Assembly: GCA_023375785.1 (NCBI GenBank)
Contig: SZWC01006827.1
Coordinates: 97,121 to 129,065 of the forward strand
Length of the DNA stretch: 31,945 nt
Source of the DNA: Penium margaritaceum
Taxonomy: Eukaryota; Streptophyta; Zygnematophyceae; Desmidiales; Peniaceae
Reading direction: 5' to 3'
The translations under genes were made by a program, and so were the position numbers. The notes beneath the pieces were generated by a model. That model was given only the letters and a program-made list of their open reading frames with translations, was not told the origin of the DNA and searched no databases. The stretch's first letter is position 1. Every line of letters begins with the position of its first letter. Below are positions 1-11,483 of the stretch, piece after piece.

Positions 1-1726
1 ATATTAGGTGTGCACTGTGATTGGGCACTCTGACCGTGGCTGACTCATGTTACGATTCATAGAAGTTAAAGACACTTGGTACACTTTGTGGTCATGGTCA
101 GTGGCACATGCCAACTTCGTCGAGGCATTACGCACAATAGCCACACCAAGCCACCAGTATTCTACCTTGTTTATACCTGCAAGATCATGCCTATCACATG
201 TGCACCATGATTGGACACTCCGACCGTGGCTGACTTGTGTTATGATCAATAGAAGTAAAAGTCATTTGGATACATTTATGGTCATGGTCAGTGGCACATG
301 CCAATTTTGTCAAGGCATTGCGCACAATAGGCACACCGAGCCACAAGTATTCTACCTTGTTTATACCTGCAAGGGCATACGCAGTATATCTGCACTGTGA
401 TTGGACACACTGACCGTGGCTGGCTCGCGTTATGATTCATAGCCGTTTAAGGTAGTTGGTAAACTTTGTGGTCGTGGTCACTGGCACGTGACAACTTTGT
501 CAAGGCATTGCGCACAATAGTCGTGCCAAGCCACCGGGTTTTTCCCTTGTTTATGCCTGCAATGCAATGAATATTAGATGTGCTCTGTGATTGGACACTC
601 TGACCGTGGCTGACTCGTGTTAGAATTCGTAGAAATTAAAGTCACTTGTAAACTTTGTGGTCTTGGTCAGTGGCACATGCCAACTTTGTCAAGGCATTGC
701 GCACAATAGCCACACCAAGCCACCAGTATTCTACCTTGTTTGAACCTGCAAGATCATGCCTTTTACATTTGCATTGTGACTGGACACTCTGATAGTGGCT
801 GACTCGTGTTATGATCAATAGATGGAAAAGTCACTTGGATACATTTGTGGTCATGGTCAGTGGTACATGCCAACTTTGTCAAGGCATTGTGCAAAATAGC
901 AACACCGAACCACTAGTATTCTACCTTGTTTATACCTGTAAGGTCATGCCTAGTATATCTGCACTGTGATTGGACACTCTGACCGTGGCTGACACGTGTT
1001 ACAATCAATAACCGTTTAATGTACTTGGTAAACTTTGTGGTCATGGTCAGTGGCAAATGCCAACTTTGTCAAGGCATTGCGCACAATAGCCGTGCCAAGC
1101 CACCGGATTTTTACATTGTTTATTCCTGCAAAAGCATGCATATTAGATGTGCGCTATGATTGGGCACTCTGACCGTGGCTGACTCATGTTACGATTCGTA
1201 GAAGTTAAAGTCACTTGGTCAACTTTGTGGCCATGGTGAGTGGCACATGCCAACTTTATCATGGCATTGCGCACAATAGCCACACCGAGCCACCAGTATT
1301 CTACCTTTTTTGCACTTGCAAGATCATGCGTAGTACATCTGCACTTTGATTGGACACTCTGACCGCGGCTGACTCGTGTTATCATCGATAGAAGTAAAAG
1401 TCACTTGAATACATTTAAGGTCATGGTCAGTGGCACATCCCAACTTTGTCAAGGCATTGCGCACAATAGCCACACCGAGCCACCAGTATTATACCTTGTT
1501 TGTACCCGCAAGGTCATGCCCACTATATCTGCACTGTGATTGATCACTCTGACCGTGGCTGACTCGTGTTATGATTCATATCCGTTTAAGGTACTCGGTA
1601 AACTTTGTGGACATGGTCAGTGGCACATGCCAACTTTGTCAAGGCATTGCACACAATAGCCTATAAAGCCACCGGTTTCTTACCTTGTTTAAACATACAA
1701 GGTCATGCTTGGTATACCTGAACTGT

Positions 1727-2106
1727 GATTGGACACTCTGATTGTGGCTGACTCGTGTTACGATTCGTAGAAGTTAAAGTCACTTGGTAAACTTTGTCGT
1801 CATGGTCAGTGGCACATGCCAACTTTGTCAAGGCATTGCGCACAATAGCCACACCGAGCCACCAGTATTCTACCTTGTTTGCACCTGCAAGATCATGCCT
1901 AGTACATCTGCACTGTGATTGGACACTCTGATTGTGGCTGACTCGTGTTACGATTCGTAGAAGTTAAAGTCACTTGGTAAACTTTGTCGTCATGGTCAGT
2001 GGCACATGCCAACTTTGTCAAGGCATTGCGCACAATAGCCACACCGAGCCACCAGTATTCTACCTTGTTTGCACCTGCAAGATCATGCCTAGTACATCTT
2101 CACTGT
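1727..2106 (+). repeat. Recent tandem duplication of one type-A monomer
   Basis: Two adjacent A monomers with anchors at 1799 and 1989 are almost identical. They share the rare variants actttgtcgtc and gattgtggctgac, while neighbouring A monomers elsewhere differ at many sites. The doubling breaks the A-B-C order (A-A-B-C) and looks like a recent single-monomer unequal exchange or slippage. Confidence 0.85.
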
Positions 2107-3179
2107 GATTGGACACTCTGACCGTTGCTGACTCGTGTTATGAGCAATAGAAGCAAAAGTCACTTGGGTACATTTGTGGTCATGGTCAGTGGCACATGCC
2201 AACTTTGTCAGGGCATTGCACACAATAGCCATATCGAGCCACCAGTTTTCTACCTTTCTAATACCTATAAGGTCATGCCCAGTATATATGCACTGTGATT
2301 GGACACTCAGACCGTGGTAGACTCGTGTTATGATTCATAGCCATTTAAGGTTCTTGGTAAACTTTGCGGTCATGGTCAGTGGCATATGCCAACTTTTTCA
2401 AGGCATTGCGCACAATGGCCGTGCGAAGCCACCGGGTTTTTACATTGTTTATAACTGCAAGGTCATGCCTAGTACATCTAAAATGTGATTGGAAACTCTG
2501 ACTGTGGCTAACTCGTGTTACGATTCGTAGAAGTTAAAGTCAGTTGGTAAACTTTGTGGTCATGGTCGGTGGCACATGCCAATTTTGTCAAGGCATTATG
2601 CACAAAAGCCGTGCAAACCCACCAGTTTTTTACCTTGTTTATACCTACAAGGTCATGCCTAGTGTTTCTGAACGGTGATTGGGCACTCTGACATTGGCTG
2701 ACTCGTGTTATGTTTCGTAGAAGCTAAAGTCACTTGGTAAGCTTTGTGGTCATGGTCAGTGGCACATGCCAACTTTGTCAAGGTATTGCGCACAATAGCC
2801 ACACCGAGCCACCAGTATTCTACCTTGTTTGTAACTGCAAGATCATGCCTAGTACATTTGCACTGTGATTGGACATTTGACCGTGGCTGACTCGTGTTAT
2901 GATTATTAGAAGTAAAAGTCACTTGGATGTATTCGTGGTCATGGTCAGTGGCACGTGCCAACTTTGTCAATGCATTGCGCAAAATAGCCAACCGAGCCAT
3001 CAGTATTCTACGTTCTTTAAACCTACAAGGTCATGCCTAGTATATCTGTACTGTGAGATGACACTCTGACCATGGCCGACTCGTGTTATGATTCATAGCC
3101 GTTAAATGTACTTGGTAAACTTTGTGGTCATGGTCAGTGGCACATGCCAACGTTTTCAAGACATTGCGCACAATAGCCG

Positions 3180-3245
3180 TGCCAAGCCACCGGTTTGTTA
3201 CCTGGTTTGGGCACGTCGAGCCACCAGTATTCTACCTTGTTTGCA
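3180..3245 (+). repeat. Out-of-register junction inside a monomer
   Basis: The anchors at 3127 and 3351 are 224 bp apart, about 34 bp more than one monomer. The excess is a second copy of the agccacc...tacc...ttt segment: first the C-type version (accggtttgttacctggttt), then the A/B-type version (gagccaccagtattctacc). The C tail is joined to an A/B tail, so an expected A monomer is missing. This fits unequal crossover at short homology inside the monomer. Confidence 0.75.
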
Positions 3246-4249
3246 CCCGCAAGGTCATGCCTAGTACGTCTGCACTGTGATTGGACACTCTGACTGTGGC
3301 TGACTCGTGTTATGATCAATAGAATTAAAAGTCACTTGGATACATTTGTGGTCATGGTCAGTGGCACATGCCAACTTTGTCAAGGCATTGCGCACAAAAG
3401 CCACACCAAGCCACCAGTATTCTACCTTGTTCATACCTGCAAGTTCATGCGCAGTATCTGTACTGTGATTGGACACTATTACCGTGGCTGACTCGTGTTA
3501 TGATTCATAGCCGTTTAAGGTACTTGGTAAAGTTTGTGGTCATGGTCAGTGGCACATGCCAACTTTGTGAAGGCATTGCGCACAATAGCCGTGCCAAGCC
3601 ACCGGTTTTTTAACTTGTTCAGACCTGCAATGTCATGCATCCTATATGTGCACAATGATTGGTCACTCTTACCGTGGCTGACTCGTGTTACGATTCGTAG
3701 AAGTTAGAGTCACTTGGTAAACTTTGTGGTCAGGGTCAGTGGCACATGCCAACTTCGTCAAGGCATTGTGCACAATAGCCACACTGAGCCACCAGTTTTC
3801 TACCTTGTTTGCACCTGCACGGTCATGCCTAGTACATCTGCACTATGATTGGACACTCTGACCGTGGCTGACTTGTGTTATGATCAATAGAAGTAAAAGT
3901 CACTTAGTTACATTTGTGGTCATGGTCAGTGGCACATCCCAACTTTGTCAAGGCATTGCGCACAATAGCCACACCAAGCCACCAGTATTCTACCTTGTTT
4001 ATACCCGTAAGTTCATGCCCAATATATCTGCACTGTGATGGGACACTCTGACTGTGGCTGACCCGTGTTATGATTCATAGCCGTTTAAGGTACTTGGTAA
4101 GCTTTGTGGTCATGGTCAGTGGCACATGCCAGCTTTGTCAAGGCATTGCGCACAATTGCCGTGCCAAGCCACCAGTTTTTTACCTTGTTTATACCTGCAA
4201 GCTCATGCCTAGTAAATCTGAACTGTGATTGGGCACTCTGACTGTGGCT

Positions 4250-7200
4250 GACTCGTGTTACGATTCGTACAAGTTAAAGTCACTTGGTAAACTTTGTGGT
4301 CATGGTCAGTGGCACATACCAACTTTGTCAAGGCATTGCGCACAATAGCCGTGCCAAGACACCTGTTTTTTAATCCCGTTTATACCTGCAAGGTCATGCA
4401 TATTAGATATGCACTGTGATTGGGTACTCTGACTCTGGCTGACTCGTGTTATGATTCGTAGAAGTTAAAGTCACTTAGATAACTTTGTGGTCATGGGCAG
4501 TGGTACATGCCAAATTTGTCAAGGCATTGCGCACAATAGCCACACCAAGACACCAGTATTCTACCTCGTTTACACCTACAAGATCATGCCTGGTACATCT
4601 GCACTGTGATTGGACACTCTGACCGTGGCTGACTCGTGTTATGATCAACACAAGTAAAAGTCACTTGGATACATTTGGCGTCATGGTCAGTGACGCATGC
4701 CAACTTTGTCAAGGCATTGCGCACAATAGCGACACTGAGCCACCAATACTCTACCTTGTTCATACCTGCGAGGTCATGCGCAGTATATCTGCACTATGAC
4801 TGGACACTCTGAATGTGGCTGACTCGTGTTATGATTCATAGCCGTTTAAGGTACTTGGTAAACTTTGTGGTCATGGTCAGTGGCACATGCCAACTTTGTC
4901 AAGGCATTGCGCACAATAGCCATGCCAAGCCACTGGTTTTTTAACTTTTTTATACCTGCAATATCATGCATATTGGATGTGCAATGTGATTGGGCACTCT
5001 GACCGTGGCTGACAAACATTACGATTCGTAGAAGTAAAAGTCACTTGGTCATCTTTCTGGTCATGGTCAGTGGCACATGCCAACTTCATCAAGGCATTGC
5101 GCACAATAGCCACACAGAGCCACCAGTATTCTATCTTGTTTGCACCTGTAAGGTCATGCCTAGTCCATCTGCACTGTGACTGGACACTCTGACAGTGGCT
5201 GACTCGTGTTATGATCAATAGAAGTAAAAGTCACTTGGATACATTTGTGGTCATGGTCAGTGGCACATGCCAAATTTGTCAGGGCATTGCACACAATAGC
5301 CACACCAAGCCACCAGAATTCTACCTTGTTCATACCTGTAAGGTCATGCCCAGTGTATCTTCACTGTGATTGGACACTCTGACCGTGGCTGACTTGTGTT
5401 ATAATTCATAGCCGTTTAAGGTACTTGGTAAACTTTGTGATCATGGTCAGTAGCACATGCCAACTTTGTCAAGGAATTGCACATAATAGCCATGCCAAGC
5501 CATGGGTTTTTTTACCTTTTTTATACCTGCAAGGTCATGCCCGGTACATGTAAACTGTGATTGGGCACTCTGACTGTGGATGACTCCTGTTACGATTCGT
5601 ATAGGTTAAATTCACTTGGTAAACTTTGTCGTCATGGTCAGTGGCACTTGCCAACATTGTCAAGGCATTGCGCACAATAGCCGTGCCAAGACACCGGTTT
5701 TTGACCATGTTTATACCTGCAAGGCCATGCATATTAGATGTGGACTGTGATTGGATACTCTGACCATGGCTGACTCGTGTTATGATTCGTAGAGGTTAAA
5801 GTCACTTGGTAACTTTGTGGTCATGGTCAGTAGCACATGCCAACTTTGTCAAGGCATTGCGCACAATGGCCACACCGAGCCACCAGTATTCTACCTTTTT
5901 TGCACCTGAAAGATCATGTCCAGTACATCTGCACTGTGATTGGACACTCTGACCTTGGCTAACTCGTGTTATGGTCAACAGAAGTAAAAGTCACTTGGAT
6001 ACATTTGTGGTCATGGTCAGTGGCACATGCCAACTTTGTCAAGGCATTGCGCATAATGGCCACACCAAGCCACCAGTATTCTACCTTCTTCATACCTGCA
6101 AGGTCATGCGCAGTATATCTATACTGTGATTGGACAATATGACCGTGGCTGACTCGTGTTGTGATTCATAGCCGTTTAAGGTACTTGGTAAACTGTGTGG
6201 TCATGGTCAGTGGCACATGCCAACTCTGTCAAGGCATTGTGCACAATAGCCGTACCAAGCCACCGGTTTTCAATCTTGTTTACACTTGCAAGGTCATGCC
6301 TAGTGAATCTGAACTGTGATTGGGCACTCTGACTGTGGCTGACTCGTGTTACGATTCGTAGAAGTTAAAGTAATTTGGTTTACTTTGTGGTCATGGTCAG
6401 TGGCACATGCCAACTTTGTCAAGGCATTGCGCACAATGGCCACGTGGAGCCACCAGTATTCTACCTTGTTTGCACCTGCAAGGTCATGCCTAGTAAATCT
6501 GCACTGTGATTAGACACTCTGACCGTGGCTGACTTGTGCTATGATCAATAGAATTAAAAGTCACTTGGATACATTTGTGGTCATGGTCAGTGGCACATGC
6601 CAACTTTGTCAAGGCATTGCGCCCAATAGCCACACCGAGCCACCAGAATTCTACCTTGTTCATACCTGTAAGGTCATGCTCAGTATATGTGCACTGTGAT
6701 TGGACACCCTGACCGTGGCTGACTTGTGTTATAATTCATAGCCGTTTAAGGTACTTGGTAAACTTTGTGGTCATGGTCAATGGCACATGCCAACTTTGTC
6801 AAGGCATTGCGCACAATAGTCGTGCCAAGCCATGGGTTTTTTACCTTGTTTATGCCTGCAAGGTCATGCCTAGTACATCTGAACTGTGATTGGGCACTCT
6901 GACTGTGGATGACTGCTGTTACGATTCGTATAAGTTAAAGTCACTTGGTAAACTTTGTTGTCATGGTCAGTGGCACATGCCAACCTTGTCAAGGCATTGC
7001 GAACAATAGACGTACCAAGACACCGGTTTTTTACCCTGTTTATACGTGCAAGGTAATGCACATTAGATGTGCACTATGATTGGGTACTCTGACCATGGCT
7101 GACTTGTGTTATGATTTGTAGAGGTTAAAGACGCTTGATAAACTTTGTCGTCATGGTCAGTGGCACATGCCAACTTTGTCAAGGCATTGCGCACAGTGGC

Positions 7201-7831
7201 CACACTGAGCCACCAGTATTTTACCTTCTTTGCACCTGCAATTTCATGCCTAGTACATCTGCACTGTGATTGGACACTCTGACCGTGGCTGACTCGTGCT
7301 ATGATCAATAGAAGTAAAAGTCACTTGGATACATTTGTGGTCATGGTCAGTGGCACATGCCAACTTTGTCAAGGCATTGTGCACAATAGCCACACCAAGC
7401 CACCAGTATTCTACCTTGTTTAGACCTGCAAGGTCATGCCCTGTATATCTGCACTGTCATTGGACACTCTGACCGTGGCTGACCCGTGTTATGATTCATG
7501 GCCGTTTAAGGTACTTGGTAAACTTTGTGGTCATGTTCATTGGCACATGCCAACTTTGTCAAGGCCTTGCGCATAATAGCCGTGCCAAGCCAACAGTTTT
7601 TTACCTTGTTTATACTTGAAAGTTCATGCCTAGAACATCTGAACTGTGATTCGGCACTCTGACTGTGGCTGACTCGTGTTAGGATTCGTAGAAGTTAAAG
7701 TCACTTGGTAAACTTTGTGGTCATGATCAGTGGCACATGCCAACTTTGTCAAGGCATTGCGCACAATAGCCACACCAATCTACCAGTATTCAACCTTGTT
7801 TCTACCTGTAAGGTCATGCCCAGTATATCTG
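4250..7831 (+). repeat. Seven-monomer higher-order repeat, about 1330 bp
   Basis: Anchors at 4299, 4490, 4680, 4870, 5060, 5250 and 5440 read A/C hybrid, A', B, C, A, B, C. The same order repeats from 5630 and again from 6960, where the third unit is cut by a retrotransposon at 7831. Private variants recur at the 1330-bp period: catgggtttt at 5501 and 6831; gacttgtgttataattcata at 5391 and 6721; caccagaatt at 5311 and 6641; gtggatgact at 5576 and 6905. The A/C hybrid carries ccaagacacc at about 4354, 5686 and 7015. The first unit shares the order but fewer private variants, so it is more diverged. Confidence 0.85.
7827..7831 (+). repeat. Target site duplication of element 1, left copy
   Basis: The bases atctg precede the TG that opens the LTR and recur at 11484-11488 right after the closing ACA. 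Removing the element and one copy restores a normal monomer (cagtatatctgcactgtga). Confidence 0.95.
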
Positions 7832-8423
7832 TGTTGGAAATCATCAACTCCGACAAGAGTTATTCCCACCTTCTGTATAACGGTTCAGGTCCAAGACCAA
7901 GCCACCTTGACATAACGGCTCTTGGTCAGACTGACCGTTGAGTTCGATGTGCCGAGTCATCCCCTAATAAAGTGACATTTGTCACCTGCGTCCGGCTAGT
8001 AGAAAGAAGCCGTTGCTTTGCTCATTTGTCCTGTTCTGTCCTTTTTATACCAAGGATGTTAATTCCCTCGAGTTAACCAGAACAATAATGCTCATCATAT
8101 TCTCTCTTGGTTCCGCGGCTTCGCCGCCGCGTCCTCGCTCTGCTCGTCTCTCACTTTCATTGCATTCGCCCACCACTGTCTCTTCAAGGCTCCTCGCTTT
8201 GCCACCCTCAACCCTTCGCTTCCGTCACCTCCCTCGCTTTGTTTTCAAGTTCTCTCCTCTGCACTCTGTCTACCTTTGAGGTCTAGTACCTTGTGTCCTT
8301 TCGCGGTCCTGGGACTAATATTTGGATCCGCATGTGCTGCTTTGCTCTACATCACTTCTACCTGCTCCATTGCTTCTGCTCACTTCTGCTCCTGTCGTCT
8401 TCACTCACTGCATTCTTCTGACA
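7832..8423 (+). repeat. Element 1 5' LTR
   Basis: Begins tgttggaaatcatcaactcc and ends cattcttctgaca. It matches 10891-11483 over its whole length with scattered differences. It contains aataaa at 7966-7971 and tttttata at 8042-8049, both at the same offsets (134 and 210) in the 3' LTR. Confidence 0.96.
8042..8049 (+). promoter_or_regulatory. TATA-like box in element 1 5' LTR
   Basis: The string tttttata occurs 210 bp into the 5' LTR and at the same offset in the 3' LTR (11101-11108). Its conservation and position fit an LTR promoter. Transcription itself is not shown by the sequence. Confidence 0.45.
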
Positions 8424-8435
8424 TGGTATCAGAGC
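8424..8435 (+). other. Primer-binding site of element 1 (initiator-Met tRNA)
   Basis: TGGTATCAGAGC follows the LTR's closing ACA without a gap. This is the usual plant copia primer site, complementary to the 3' end of initiator methionine tRNA. It fixes the + orientation. Confidence 0.93.
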
Positions 8436-10040
8436 ATCAGGCAACATCACCTGGTGCCCCGTGACCAGGTCATCGCTCTGCCGCCACCATTGCAACCCCT
8501 CTCGAGTCTGCCGTCCTCTGCCACCATCACCAGCTACGGACATCAGCAACACCACTTGAAGTGCTCCTCGCGCTGAAGCAACGCCTTGTCATTCGAAGGA
8601 AGCCCTGTGTCCATTCTGTGCCCGTGGTCAACAATTGGTGACTTGCCGTGCATAACAGCTGCAAGCAGCTCCCAAGCCGCCGCCCACAATCAACTTCTGA
8701 GAAGCTTCCTGTCACTCGTCATCTGCCACCCCTCATATCCACAACCTTGCAAATACCTCCGCCCTTCTCGTCTCTTCTAGTGAACCTCATCTGCTCCATC
8801 TGCCCCATCGTTATCAGTCTCCTCGCATCTGTTGTGTCGCGCCGAATCCTCACACCGCCTTCTTGCGTCCTCAACAGTAGCGCAACTCTCGCTGTCAGGA
8901 TATCGGACACCACCAGTCTTCCTGCTCCCATTGCGAGCTAACTGAGGAACAAGCCTTCACTCTCCTGACATTAGCGGTCCTGTGTCTCTGCCTGTCATGT
9001 GATTTCTTCTGCTGCAACCGCCATCCTCTCGCTGCCGGGACATCGGACACCACTAGTCTTCCTGCCCGTTGGTCTAGACCCAACTAGGGAACAAGCCGTC
9101 ACTCTCTTGAAGGCAGAGACTTGGTTGTCATGTGCCGTGTCATCCCCCGCCGTCCTCTGCCCGCTGCAACCTTCATCTTCACCTCTGCCGCCTTGTCAAT
9201 AGTCTTTCTCTTGATCACCCACATCTTCCTCTGCCGCCCTCAGCTCTCTTCATTCTCTTTGCTTCAACCGCCTTCCCCAGTCTCATCTGCCTTCCTCACG
9301 TCACTCTTCGCTTGCATCGTCACCTCCATCATCCGCTCTTTGTATCTCATCCTCTTCTGTCGTCTCCCATCTTCATCAGCAGCATCATCCACACCGCCTT
9401 CTTCCATCAACGCACGTGATTCCGCCCCTGCGCCCACTCATCCATCCGCCATCATCGATTCCTTTGCTTCAGCTTCTGCTTGGTACACGGATCTGCCCGG
9501 TCGCATCGCCTGTTTGCGACGACCTCCGCCCACGCCAAAATCTTCCGCAGCGCACGTGGTTTTGCCCCTACACCCACTCCTATTTCATCAACTTCCGCCT
9601 CCTCAGCATTCGCATCTGTGACCAGTACAAGGACCTGCACGAGCTCGCTGTCCGCTTTGCAGCAGCCTGCATCCAAGCCGGCAGTGCCGCCGGCGGCGGA
9701 TCTGCCTGCGGCAGATTTCTAGCGGCGCATTGGCACCTACCTTCCCCTTGCCGCATTATACTCCTCTAAAACCGCAGCGCACGTGGTTTCGCCCCTGCGT
9801 CCACTCATTCCTCAGCCATCTCCGCCTTCTCCCGATCATTTCAATATCATCAGCTCGGCACAAGGATCCTCCCGGTCACATCGTCTGCTTCACGATGACC
9901 TGCACCCACGCCGAAACATTCCCAGCGCACGAGGTTCCACCCGTGCGCTCATTCAATCAGCATCCGCCATTCTGCTCCTCATCATCAGCCAGTCACAGTC
10001 TGCTGCTCCGGCTGCCTCTACCCCTCTGCCCTCATCCAGC
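8436..10040 (+). other. Element 1 leader, C-rich, with degenerate internal repeats
   Basis: This stretch of about 1.6 kb lies between the primer site and the gag-like start. It is rich in ctccgcc/cttcct tracts, and several frames stay open with Ser/Pro/Leu-rich translations that look like compositional artefacts. Two repeat sets are visible. A segment around 8868-9000 with atcggacaccaccagtcttc is repeated about 141 bp later around 9010-9140. A segment of the form cgcacgtggtt-gcccctgcgcccactc recurs from about 9411, 9558, 9778 and 9928. I see no recognisable protein domain. Confidence 0.7.
9405..9985 (+). repeat. Four degenerate leader repeats carrying a CACGTG-like core
   Basis: Units begin near 9411 (cgcacgtgattccgcccctg), 9558 (cgcacgtggttttgccccta), 9778 (cgcacgtggtttcgcccctg) and 9928 (cgcacgaggttccacccgtg). 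They are spaced about 147, 220 and 150 bp apart. Units also share a downstream part like cggtcgcatcgcctg...gacctccgcccacgcc (around 9500 and 9875). Similar cacgaggttttgcccctgc segments occur in the leaders of elements 3 and 4. Confidence 0.65.
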
Positions 10041-10868
10041 ATGGCCAACCCTTGGCACACCTGCCCCACTCTTGAGGAAGATGGAAGCAACATCTACAGT
10101 TGGTCCCACACTGTGCTCACCGTGACCAGTACCATCTTCATCCACGAGTACCATATATCCGATTTTCTTGTTGGCGCCTACAAGTATCAACGCACGCCCC
10201 AGCATCCTCCACATCTTTGTCATGCAACCTTCCTGCTGATGTGGGGAAATCTCTTCAACCTCGTGGATATGTCCTTCCATCATCTATACACAAATGCACG
10301 CAATGGACCAAAACTCTGGTTCAGCCTGCAGCAAGAAGCATGGAAACGGCGGTGGATCACCCTCTCATGCCGAGACAACCCTGTTGCTCCACCTCTGCCT
10401 CAAAAGCTCAGCTCCACATCCTACCTCAAAATTGATCTGGTGGAACTAGAAGAAAAATAAGAGGTAGAAGAGCCAGTGGCAGAAGGTGCTCTAGCACCCT
10501 CCCCGACTCCTCCAACAGTTGGACAAGGACCAGTTGCCGAAATCATCTACAAAGAAGAGAACAACATCCAAGAGTGCCTGACACAAATCCACAATCTCCT
10601 CTACCCAGAGCGCATTGGTGGATTTGCAACTAAAAATGCCCTCCTTGGAAGACTCAAGTATCTCGGCAAGCGCTGTTCCCCAGCTGAGATGACCAAAAAG
10701 CAGGACAGCCTTGACTACGGCCTTTGTACTTGGCTACAACGCTTCATGTCCAGCGATCTACACTACGTGGTGGCAGCTCATCCCGATGACCAGCATGCCA
10801 TGTGGAAGGGTCTCCTTGAACGATGCCATGGTCAACTCCCTGCAGATTGGGAGAGGTACTGCTACTAA
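10041..10868 (+). pseudogene. Gag-like protein of element 1, one in-frame stop
   Basis: One frame of 276 codons opens at ATG 10041 (catccagcATGG) and ends at TAA 10866-10868, interrupted only by TAA at 10458-10460 (codon 140). The N-terminal part has LEEDGSNIYSWSHTV at about residue 10, which resembles the DGxNYxxW motif at the start of plant copia Gag proteins, and a later GPKLWFSLQQEAW segment like the AxxxWxxL part of the UBN2 family. The part after the stop (139 onwards) is acidic, then has HPDDQHAMWKGLLERC near the end. No zinc knuckle is seen. The open frame on both sides suggests a single recent nonsense change. A GTG at 10476 could open the second half but is an unlikely start in a plant. 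Gag would form the particle; this copy is probably inactive. Confidence 0.6.
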
Positions 10869-10882
10869 CTCTTCTCGGACTC

Positions 10883-10890
10883 AGGGGATC
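10883..10890 (+). other. Weak polypurine tract of element 1
   Basis: The short tract aggggatc lies directly before the 3' LTR. It is only partly purine, weaker than the tract in elements 3 and 4, but stands at the required position for plus-strand priming. Confidence 0.4.
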
Positions 10891-11483
10891 TGTTGGAAAT
10901 CATCGACTCCGACAAGAGTTATGCCCACTTTCTCAATAACGGTTCAGGTCCAAGACCGAGCCACCTTGACCTAACGGCTCTCGGTCAGACTAGCCGTTGA
11001 GTTCGATGTGTCAAGTCATCCCCTAATAAAGTGACATCTGTAACTCACGTTCGGCTAGTGGAAAGAAGCCGTTGCTTTGCTCCTTTGTCCAGTTCTGTCC
11101 TTTTTATACCGAGGATGATCATTCCCTCGAGTTAACCAGAACAGTTTTGCTCACCATATTCTTTCTTGGTTCCGCGGCTTTGCCGCCGCGTCCTCGCTCT
11201 GCTCATCTCTCACTTTCATTGTCTTTGCCCACCACTGTCTCTTCAAGGCTCTTCGCTTTGCCACCCTCAATCCTTTGCTTCCGTCACCTCCTTCGCTTCG
11301 TTCTCAAGTTCTCTCCTCTGCACTCTGTCCACCTTGGAGCTCTAGTGCCTTGTGTCCTTTCGCGGCCCTGCGACTAACTCCTTGGATCCGCATGTGCCGC
11401 TCTGCTCTACATCAGTTCTACCTGCTCCATTACTTTTGCTCGCTTCTGTTCCTGCCGTCTTCACTCACTGCATTCTACTGACA
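10891..11483 (+). repeat. Element 1 3' LTR
   Basis: Begins tgttggaaatcatcgactcc and ends cattctactgaca. It has aataaa at 11025-11030 and tttttata at 11101-11108. It differs from the 5' LTR by scattered substitutions, so the insertion is not very recent. Confidence 0.96.

Larger units (their letters stand above)
1..7831 (+). repeat. 190-bp satellite array, block 1 (orientation +)
   Basis: About 41 head-to-tail monomers. The anchor gtcatggtca (or a near variant) recurs at 91, 281, 471, 660, 850, 1040, 1230, 1420, 1610, 1799, 1989 and so on, at 189-190 bp steps. Three monomer types are told apart by the stretch before the anchor. A has gattcgtagaagttaaag. B has gatcaatagaagtaaaag followed by ggatacattt. 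C has gattcatagccgtttaagg. The part after the anchor also differs: accagtattctacc follows A and B, and accggttttttacc follows C. The order is mostly A-B-C, a trimer of about 570 bp. Reading frames inside the array are by-products, because 190 is not a multiple of 3 and frames shift from monomer to monomer. A role in heterochromatin or centromere structure is only an analogy. Confidence 0.97.
7832..11483 (+). mobile_element. Element 1: non-autonomous copia-like LTR retrotransposon
   Basis: A 3652-bp element with direct LTRs of 592 and 593 bp, TGT...ACA ends, a 5-bp TSD (atctg), and a primer-binding site directly after the 5' LTR. The 2467-bp interior holds a C-rich leader of about 1.6 kb with degenerate repeats and then one gag-like frame (10041-10868) with an internal stop. 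No protease, integrase, reverse transcriptase or RNase H motif is visible, and the interior is too short for a full pol. It therefore matches non-autonomous gag-only elements (the TR-GAG idea) or an internally deleted copia. It sits in the '+' satellite block. Confidence 0.95.

Noticed and set aside
1..7308. Many open frames of 60-117 codons inside the satellite, several with a recurring VSHGQSVQSQC...EYWWLGVAIVRNALTKLACATDHDHK-like peptide on the antisense strand
   Set aside because: The peptide is the translation of the conserved monomer. The 190-bp period shifts frame each monomer, frames end after about one monomer, and variation shows no coding pattern.
1..7831. CRISPR-like array of regular repeats
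   Set aside because: The entire 190-bp period is repeated with no short-repeat/unique-spacer layout, and the context is a eukaryotic satellite.
8424..8435. tRNA gene at the TGGTATCAGAGC strings
   Set aside because: Only the 11-12 base primer-complementary match is present, with no cloverleaf or A/B boxes. It is a primer-binding site.
9121..9769. Overlapping Ser/Pro/Leu-rich frames in the element 1 leader (for example 9121-9621 and 9416-9769)
   Set aside because: All frames of this C-rich stretch are open for long runs, the translations are low complexity and have no domain, and the leader repeats break the frame.
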